From assembly GCF_030253575.1 (NCBI RefSeq), contig NC_080559.1, positions 26,500,501 through 26,564,500 on the forward strand: a stretch of DNA of 64,000 bases, read 5' to 3'. The stretch comes from Rhododendron vialii (lineage: Eukaryota; Streptophyta; Magnoliopsida; Ericales; Ericaceae). Numbering within the stretch: the stretch's first letter is position 1; each line of letters begins with the position of its first letter. The notes under the pieces are model-generated. The model searched no databases and was not told where the DNA came from. It was given only the letters and a program-made list of their open reading frames with translations. Position numbers and translations under genes: made by a program. Shown here piece after piece: positions 57,501 to 64,000 of the stretch.

Positions 57501-59078
57501 AAAATTCATCAGTTTACTACAGTATTCAATCACATGCTCTTTAACTTTTGTCGTTTTTTAGATGGGTATAAGAGATTCCAACTCGGTATAAGAGATTCCA
57601 AAATAAAGTATCAAAGCTGATTACTAATCCAAGTTCAAAGTATTTGGTGGACTCTTCGAACCAAAAAAATAATACTGTAATTGTCAGCGAAGTTGTTTTT
57701 GTTTTTCTTCATCCTACAAATTCTCCTTGCATTACGGGTGCATAATGGGAAAAATGAAAAAAATTGTTTTTGATTGCTCCTGAGGAAATGAAACTAGAGA
57801 TAGGGTAGAGGTAGGACAGTTATTGCATGAGCTTTACCCAGTGCTAGTTGTTGAGGGCATCTATATTGAAATGTTCGGAAGCAGAAATGATAAGAGTTCA
57901 GTTATTTAACCGATCGTGGATCTCTTATAGAACATGAAAGAAGAGAGGCAAGAAGTAAAAGTAAAAAATCAAATTTGCTTTTCTGGAAGAATTTCTGGCT
58001 ATGCATAAGTTTATCTTGTTGGTATGTCTAGGCTGTTTTCTCAGCAATATAGAGTATCCTGGTGAGCTATTTTCCTTGGAAAAGTTCAGGGAAAAATCTC
58101 TGCTGTATTAAACGATATTAAGCAAGTTCAAGCACATACCACTGCATCCTCTGTTACTCTGGTTTCTACCTCGGCAATTCCTGTAAACACATCCTCTTTA
58201 TTAAAGTTTCTTTTGTCCTTGTTGTTTTACATTTGTAGGGGTCCAGGACTGGATTCGGGTTGGTTGAACACTTGGTCCGGCCAAGGTATCGATGGAGCCG
58301 GTCCTTCCACAGGTATCAGGCCAGTTGGACTGGGGAGAGTCCAGATGATGATGAGGCATCTTGCAGCTGTAGGGGAAACCTATGCCCAAACTGCCCTTGA
58401 GGATTCTGCTTGGAGCCTTTGGCCTGTGAATCCATCTCAGGCTGGTACATCTGCTCCACCCATTCCTCCTGCTGGTACAGTGAGATACCCTGGCAGTGCT
58501 GGCGGTTTGCATATTAGGACTGCTTCGCGGACTGCAAATGATAACTTAGCTAACATCCTTGCCATGGCTGAAACGGTGAGGGAGGTGCTTCCCCACATGC
58601 CGGATGAACTAATTTTCCAGGTATAATTTGGATCAGTTTCTATTATTTTCTGCAAGTTGTGTTGTTTCTTGCCTTAAGCCTGTTAATCACAGTTAGTCTG
58701 TTTTGCTTTAGTGATGATTTTTTTTACCGGTATTTGGTATATAACGATTCAAGTATACTTATTGTTAGAGAAGCAATGATTATGGCAGATTAATGAATTA
58801 GGTGTTGAACTGCCAACCGTGTTTTGCTTTCATTTTTTTCTTTTATCCTATTATCCTGGTAAATTAGGACCGATTACAGAGGCCACTAAGAAAGCAAAGC
58901 TTACAGAGTTCAATATGATTCTCTCTGTCTGCTGCTCCGTTTGTTGCTACAATCGTTATAAATTCCCCCTAATTTATTTGACGATTGAATTATGAGACTA
59001 AAATGTGAAAATATTTTGCAGGATTTGCAGCGTACAAATTCAGTTACTGTGACTGTGAATAATCTGCTCCAAATGTGA
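51578..59078 (+). CDS. RIN2: RIN2/RIN3-type membrane RING-H2 and CUE E3 ubiquitin ligase
   Basis: Twelve exons join in frame: 51578-51817, 52898-52975, 53737-53823, 53913-54034, 54804-54900, 54975-55080, 56546-56703, 56811-56948, 57034-57101, 57185-57415, 58239-58620, 59022-59078. The product is 587 aa, near the roughly 580 aa I recall for Arabidopsis RIN2/RIN3. Hydrophobic segments lie at about residues 5-22, 51-78, 109-134, 160-199 and 255-290. The RING-H2 finger has ligands C338, C341, C353, H355, H358, C361, C376 and C379. The C-terminus (about 545-587) is a CUE domain with the MP pair at 562-563 and a final LL. This is the AMFR/gp78 layout; RIN2 and RIN3 are plasma-membrane ligases that bind the immune receptor RPM1 and promote its hypersensitive response. 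The RIN2 versus RIN3 label is not resolved by sequence. Intron 6 holds an antisense LINE and intron 2 a MITE. Confidence 0.95.
53083..53476. mobile_element. MITE in intron 2 of the E3 ligase gene
   Basis: The ends AGGCCCCGTTACACTAAC and CGGAACGGGGCCT are inverted, and the arms share AATAAGTACTTATTTTT-type words and AAGAACCC/GGGTTCTT blocks. The core contains TTGAGATCTATCAAACAAGA, a word also found inside the Stowaways at 14.9-15.1 kb. It lies wholly in intron 2 (52976-53736). Confidence 0.7.
55585..56149 (-). mobile_element. 5'-truncated antisense LINE in intron 6 of the E3 ligase
   Basis: It is flanked by a perfect 20-bp direct repeat, TTTGTTCCAATAATGCCAGT (55565-55584 and 56150-56169), a long target-site duplication typical of LINEs. 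On the minus strand the zf-RVT reading frame starts right at the insertion edge and runs to a stop at 55745. It is followed by a 3' untranslated part ending in an A-rich region (T run at 55606-55615). The insertion is about 565 bp. Confidence 0.9.
55745..56149 (-). pseudogene. LINE C-terminal zf-RVT remnant, frame still open
   Basis: A continuous frame of 134 codons contains the zinc-ligand pattern CPLC...PQHLMLLC, the tryptophan-rich FSWRVW, and AVMWSIWLARNDKVF, all typical of the plant LINE C-terminus. Upstream endonuclease and polymerase domains were lost by 5' truncation at insertion. The unbroken frame points to a recent insertion. Confidence 0.85.
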
Positions 59079-59330
59079 GTTCCGATGACTTTTTCTTTTT
59101 CATTATGTGGTCTGAACTCCAAGTACCAGAAGAAGAGGCGGTTCCTATGTTTTGAAGGTTTTGAAGATATGGCGTATTCATCTCTTGCAGTTGAACCTCC
59201 ATGCTGTCTTTTTTTTACCACTTGTTATACTATATGTTAAATATCAACATTCTTCTATCTCTGTATATAAAGGCAACCGAGTATGAAAAAGGGATGTATA
59301 ATTATAGAATGTTGTGCGAATAATAGATTT
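59079..59330. other. 3' flank of the E3 ligase gene
   Basis: Expected to hold the 3' untranslated region. Nothing else is seen. Confidence 0.5.
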
Positions 59331-59730
59331 GCCCAACATGCATTCATGGCTAAGTTTTTTTTGGGTCTGATTTTTGACACTTTTGCAAAATGTTACTGTA
59401 TTCTTTTGGTCAAATTGGTACAAAGATGTGGTCTGTTCTTCATCCGATGAATGTATGGATGATACAAATGAAATCTTCTGTGGTGATGTCGAGTAATAAG
59501 GATTCTAAATATTCAAAAGATGGTATTGGTGCTTCTATATATTGAAGTCATGCATGTACTGAGATTCTCATAGAGTTCAAAGTCGGATTCGTGTGGGATT
59601 GATGGGGCTGCATTTTGATATTGTTTCACAACAATGTGCGTGTATACCATATGCATGTCCGTGTGGATCCCATGCGTTCGGATGTGGGTTCGATATGGCA
59701 TTGCTCTTATTTTTTTTACCAACATTAATC
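59331..59730. repeat. Duplicated segment, uninterrupted copy
   Basis: It matches 62086-62310, 62724-62805 and 63675-63755 in order, with words such as GATTTGCCCAACATGCATTC, AATAAGGATTCTAAATATTC and GATTGATGGGGCTGCATTTT. This copy lacks the palindromic MITE found in the other. Confidence 0.85.
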
Positions 59731-59739
59731 TGACGGATA

Positions 59740-61690
59740 AAGGCGTTGGGACACCATGTGGCTACATTACAAATTAACGTTGTTAGCTTATTGGTGTGGA
59801 GAAGGAATGAAGTAAGGGAGCAATAACCTCTTGTTCTAAGGAACTTCTAATAAGAGGGCGTTGCTCGTTTCCTTTATTACCCCTTTCTGGCTCCCACTGG
59901 CCGGATGATAGAAATAGACCGACTACTGGAGGTGTCCCAAAGCACTCAATAATTTTTTTGGTGCTATTTGAAAACTTCTATTAATTTTTGTATTTTTTAC
60001 AAATGCAAAAATAAATAAATAAATCCTGTGGGGGCTGTGCCCTTTCTGGTCCCTCAATAGCTCCGCCGTTGCTAAGGACCCAAGCAAAACCATATAAACC
60101 GGACTTCTAAGCTTAGTGCTGTTCTGAACTGCTCATAAAAAATGATCTGTTCGGTAGTGCAAGCTCTACTAATTAAAAATGAAATATTTTTACGATACGT
60201 GTTGAAGGATCAGTTGCGTATGCATTTGCCTCTCTTTTTTCGCTTCCCTGTGATATGGATGAAGCACTTCTAGGCGCAAGCTTGGCACACAGACAATGAC
60301 ATGGGTTTTGTATTTCAGACAAATACAAGCTGGAAAAAGGGAAAATGAGAACTGAAATATTAAGCATTCTGGATTGCTCTCTGTGGCTTTGTTGAGGCAC
60401 AGCTAGCAATAGCATTCATGGTTTTTTGGCTCTACGAAAGAAAGTTCATTATTTCTCGTGCAATGTGCTTGTGATTAATGTGGAATTCTTCGCGAGTGCA
60501 GGGCCCCTTCCAACTTCGGTGGACAATCTTTGGATGGACAGTCGCAACAGCATCCATTTGCAATCCCAGATGGACCTGCCAACTTTGCCAATAGTCGATT
60601 TCCACGTTGCAGTTTTGTCCCTTTCTTGGCTCCTGGATCAGATGCGAACTACCGAGAAAAATTCGGCAGCAATCTAAACATGCCAGATTTTCAGTTGGTC
60701 TTCAAAACCAGAGTGAGGTTCTGTACATCATGTCCTGGTCTCGTATCATTTGCCTTCTTTCGCTATACATGTGTTTTGATAGTATTCTATTGTGCTTAAT
60801 TTAGCTGGTTAAGAACTTGATGCCATGATTTATTTTGAAGTTTCTACTAGCTTTTTTCACTTCCAATGGTGTACCTTCAAAAGGAGAAGATTGTTTATGC
60901 CCTTCATCCGATATTAGGAGAATGTTTCTGCGTATATATACCTATGTGCTTTTCTTATATGATGATGATGAGTATCCTTTGATGATTCCTTTCTCTATCT
61001 GTTGATCTGTTTTGAATTTGGCACCTGATCGCTGTTAGGTGCTTCTAATTCTGCTTTCCTGTTTACGGGCATTGTCATGCTTGACGTTTCTTTTCCATTT
61101 TCAAATGGGACAGTGGATTTCTCGTCGCAGATATTCGTAATAATGAGGAACAAAGAAGACACAAGAATTGATGCCTTGAACCGAAAAAATGGGACTGTTT
61201 TGACCACTCAGATGCGTAAAACATTAGTAAGTACTATTGCCTATTATGAGAATGGACTGGTAACATCTTTTAAGAGATGTTTCAGTTGATTGGAAAAATA
61301 CCTATTCCTTTTGCGTATTAGTACTTCATTGATTGAGAGTGCACGATTATGTCAGCAAACTTGCGATGGTAAAATATCTTGTTTTGTTGTGCTATATATT
61401 ATGGTTGATAATCCCCTTTCTGTTTTTTCAACAGATTTTGCAAAAACCAGCTCCACCTTCTACAGAAATCGAGGACCGAGAAAAGAACAGCTCAACGGAA
61501 AAAATCAGCTTTAACGAAAATCGTTAAGTATTATTTCTCGATCCATAGGTACGAATCCAAAAATATTACTTACCGATTCGTTGAAGCTGATTTTTTACAG
61601 GGCCCCATAAAATAATATTTTAAAATTTATGAGTATTTTTCTGAATTTTGTGGGACCCAGAATAGGCCCCACATGAAATGTAGTGGAACA
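59740..61690. other. No supported gene
   Basis: A few stretches (60502-60712 and about 61070-61230) have open frames next to acceptor-like sites but match no family I know. Near 61485-61610, words such as AAAATCAGCTTTAACG and CGTTGAAGCTGATTTTTTAC form an inverted pair related to the fold-back element at 9679-10001. Confidence 0.35.
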
Positions 61691-61709
61691 ATGTAGTGTA
61701 TGTAGGGAT

Positions 61710-61853
61710 TGGGAAACGCTGTGGTGTGCTGTGTAGTGCGGCATCATAGCCGTCCAAAAGTGTTTTAATTTGAATCGTTAGTTGATGAGATCAACGGCTA
61801 TGGACCGCCCTACAGCCGCACTACACAGGGGTGCACTACAACACCCCCGGATC
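61710..61853. repeat. Short inverted repeat
   Basis: TGTGGTGTGCTGTGTAGTGCGGC on the left pairs imperfectly with the right-hand words GCCGCACTACACAG and GTGCACTACAACAC. It is about 145 bp with no coding content. Confidence 0.5.
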
Positions 61854-61867
61854 CGTGTATGTAGCAT

Positions 61868-62075
61868 TCCTTTAGAGTTTCTAAAAATTAGATATTTATA
61901 TCTTCTTCAATAATATCTTCTATTTTTGGGTTTTGTCAATTAGAACTTGTTTCGACTTAACTTTCTTCTGCCAAAATACTAAATTTAAATAATAAAAAAA
62001 AACTATGCTTACATTTAAAAAGAAAGGAATTTAAAATACAAAATTTCAAGTTTCTCAACTAGGGCCTATACAAAA
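61868..62075. repeat. Dispersed repeat, copy without the Stowaway
   Basis: It matches 1435-1519 plus 1757-1880. At about 61975 the sequence CCAAAATACTAAATTT replaces the Stowaway-occupied site at 1520-1754. Confidence 0.6.
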
Positions 62076-62085
62076 AAAAAAAAGG

Positions 62086-62810
62086 ATTTGCCCAACATGC
62101 ATTCGTGGCTAAGTTTGTTTTGGGTCTGATTTTTGACACTTTTGCTAAATGTTACTGTATTCTTTTGGTCAAATTGATACTACAAATTAAGATACGGTCT
62201 GTTCTTCATCTGATGAATGTATGGATGATAATACAAACGAAATCTTCAGTGGTGATGTTGAGTAATAAGGATTCTAAATATTCAAAAGATGGTGTTGGTG
62301 CTTCTATATATTGAGAAAGAGTACTGCTAGGTGTACCGACCATTTTTGGACCGAAACCGTACCGACGGCCGCGCGCGGCCGTCTCCGGCCACCGGACGGC
62401 CGATCCGAGCCGTCCAAAAATTTTAAAAAAAAAAACCGAGGGGCCCCACGCGGGAATTAACGTCATCCGATGTGTGTAGGGTGCTTGATCTAAACACCCT
62501 ATTTTTCGTGTATACATATATACACGAAAAATAGGGTGTTTAGATCAAGCACCCTACACACATCGGATGACGTTAATTCCCGCGTGGGGCCCCTCGGTTT
62601 TTTTTTTTAAAATTTTTGGACGGCTCGGATCGGCCGTCCGGTGGCCGGAGACGGCCGCGCGCGGCCGTCGGTACGGTTTCGGTCCAAAAATGGTCGGTAC
62701 ACATAGGATTTTCGATTGAGAAATCATGCATGTACTGAGATTCTCATATATAGAGTTCAAAGTCGGATTCGTGTGGGATTGATGGGGCTGCATTTTGATA
62801 TTGATGATTG
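62086..62810. repeat. Duplicated segment, copy split by a palindromic MITE
   Basis: It is a diverged copy of 59331-59580 or so, interrupted at 62310-62723 by the element below. The match breaks at about 62806 and resumes near 63675-63755, so further DNA was inserted or the copy was rearranged. Confidence 0.8.
62319..62714. mobile_element. GC-rich palindromic MITE, Mutator-like
   Basis: A 9-bp direct repeat, ATTGAGAAA, flanks it (62310-62318 and 62715-62723). Nearly the whole element is one inverted repeat with arms of about 180 bp centred near 62517: GTACCGACCATTTTTGGACC, CGGCCGCGCGCGGCCG and GGGGCCCCACGCGGGAATTA each have an exact or near-exact mirror. The centre is CGTGTATACATATATACACG. 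There is no coding capacity. The homologous copy at 59331-59730 shows the unoccupied site. Confidence 0.9.
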
Positions 62811-63218
62811 TTGAGACATTTTGTCTCATGTTTGACTATGTACTTCACACACCGCGCAGTTTCGGTTCATTAAATAGAAAATCAATGGTGTGAAATTGTT
62901 TATTTTGGAGCACCTGATCAACGGTCTAAATTTAATAGAGCGAATGGGTGCTTTTCAAGTGAATGGGTAATTAAATGGACTAAACTCCTCAAGGGTATCT
63001 TTCGAACAAATGGGAACTGTGAATGGAACCAATTGTTCCAGGGGTGTGATGTTCAATGAAAGAGTGCAAGTACACTTTCAAAGTATGTGTTGTTTTGAAG
63101 AGGTGTAATCTTTCCAAAAGGGCACTTATGACTCTTACATAAATTCTTTTCACCCCAACGTCATTTACTCCACTCCACATAATCATCTCTCTCGCATAAC
63201 AGTTTACGTGGAAAAGTC

Positions 63219-63497
63219 TTCAATACACACCCCTTTAAGATGTGTACTATATGCACCTATTGTATGGTTTATATTGTGTCCCCTCATAAAAAATTACTTG
63301 TAGGACCGATCATTCATAACATTTTATTTCCTATCGTAACTTTTATACTAAAAATTCGTAACTTTTCATCAATATGATTCGTAACTTTTTAGCAATAGAT
63401 TCAGAACATTTTGGGAATCATAATATTTTGGTGTGTTTCAATGAGGGTGCATATGATACACACCCAAATAAGGGGTGTGTATTGTAGCACTTCCCTA
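63219..63497. repeat. Fold-back MITE
   Basis: The ends CAATACACACCCCTTTA and AAGGGGTGTGTATTG are inverted. Inside are repeated TTCGTAACTTTT words. No target-site duplication is fixed. Confidence 0.7.
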
Positions 63498-64000
63498 GTT
63501 ACGGTAGACAAAAGGATTTCTCGGAAGTCTTTCAATTTTGTTGGTTGCAATTCTTCACCCAAAGGCTTTGTTGAATCCTGAGGACGATTTTGCCTGAACC
63601 CAACAACAAACTCTATCGAGTGGGGGCAAATTTCGTTCTAAAGATAGTGTGTCTTTAGATACGCTTCAAAGTCTTTGATTCTCGTACAATGTGTGTGGAT
63701 CCCATATACATCCGGATGTGGATTTGATATGGCATTGCTCTTATTTTTTTACCAGCAATATTGCAATATATGATGTTCTTGGTACTCTCTCTCTCTCTCT
63801 CACCGATTTGTAAATGGACTGGAGAAGAAATTGGCATCGGAGAAAGGAAACAACTTCGTTACAACCGCAAATGTCCTGTGAGTGAATGTGCATACATAAC
63901 TTCGTCATTACACCTGCAAATATCTTGTGAGTGAACGTGCATGTGTTGTGCGTTTAGTTGTGGTTATAAAATTCTTGGAATATTGGAAAACCGTTCCAGC

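Noticed and set aside
61077..61289. 70-codon frame with protein-like composition
   Set aside because: No family resemblance and no consistent splice partners; kept only as part of an unassigned region.
1..64000. CRISPR arrays, bacterial operons, riboswitches
   Set aside because: No regularly spaced repeats of CRISPR type exist, and the intron-rich genes show plant nuclear DNA.

Overview
This window is nuclear DNA of a flowering plant, most likely a eudicot with a repeat-rich genome. The genes have many short introns with plant splice signals, the intergenic DNA is AT-rich, and the space between genes is filled with MITEs, LINE fragments and a Copia-type LTR element. I cannot name the species. 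All gene identifications rest on family motifs and protein sequences recalled from memory; no database search was run.

Five well-supported protein-coding genes form the framework. On the minus strand: a PLAC8/cell-number-regulator-6-like membrane protein (5269-9146, 4 exons, 235 aa), the peroxisome-division protein PEX11B (11651-12331, one exon, 226 aa) and COG7, a subunit of the Golgi tethering complex (13831-22991, 10 exons, 838 aa). On the plus strand: a mitochondrial small heat-shock protein of the HSP23.6 type (27755-28431, 2 exons, 195 aa) with a heat-shock element and TATA box, and a RIN2/RIN3-type membrane RING-H2 plus CUE E3 ubiquitin ligase (51578-59078, 12 exons, 587 aa). For each spliced gene I placed every exon edge by frame and splice site, and the exon phases add up without a break. 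A sixth, weaker gene at 42345-43085 encodes a cystatin/UPF0725-like domain.

The genes do not form one pathway. Their order is still informative: as I remember the Arabidopsis map, a PLAC8 gene, COG7, a mitochondrial HSP20 gene and RIN3 lie close together near At5g51400-At5g51450, so the window looks like conserved microsynteny stretched by transposons.

Layout: 1-5.2 kb holds MITEs and a 5'-truncated LINE with target-site duplications; 5.2-23 kb is the minus-strand gene block, with MITEs inside introns; 23.5-25.7 kb is a cluster of back-to-back and nested MITEs; 27.3-28.4 kb is the small HSP and its promoter; 29-50 kb is mostly transposons, including a 6.4-kb decayed Copia element (33815-40184) that contains a solo LTR of another family; 51.5-59.1 kb is the E3 ligase, with a LINE and a MITE in its introns; 59.3-64 kb holds a duplicated copy of the E3-ligase downstream flank, split by a very GC-rich palindromic MITE.

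The least ordinary material is in the mobile elements: two hAT-like MITEs built from short subterminal motif arrays, a Stowaway inserted inside a Stowaway of the same family, and several cases where an occupied and an empty copy of the same site both lie in this window.
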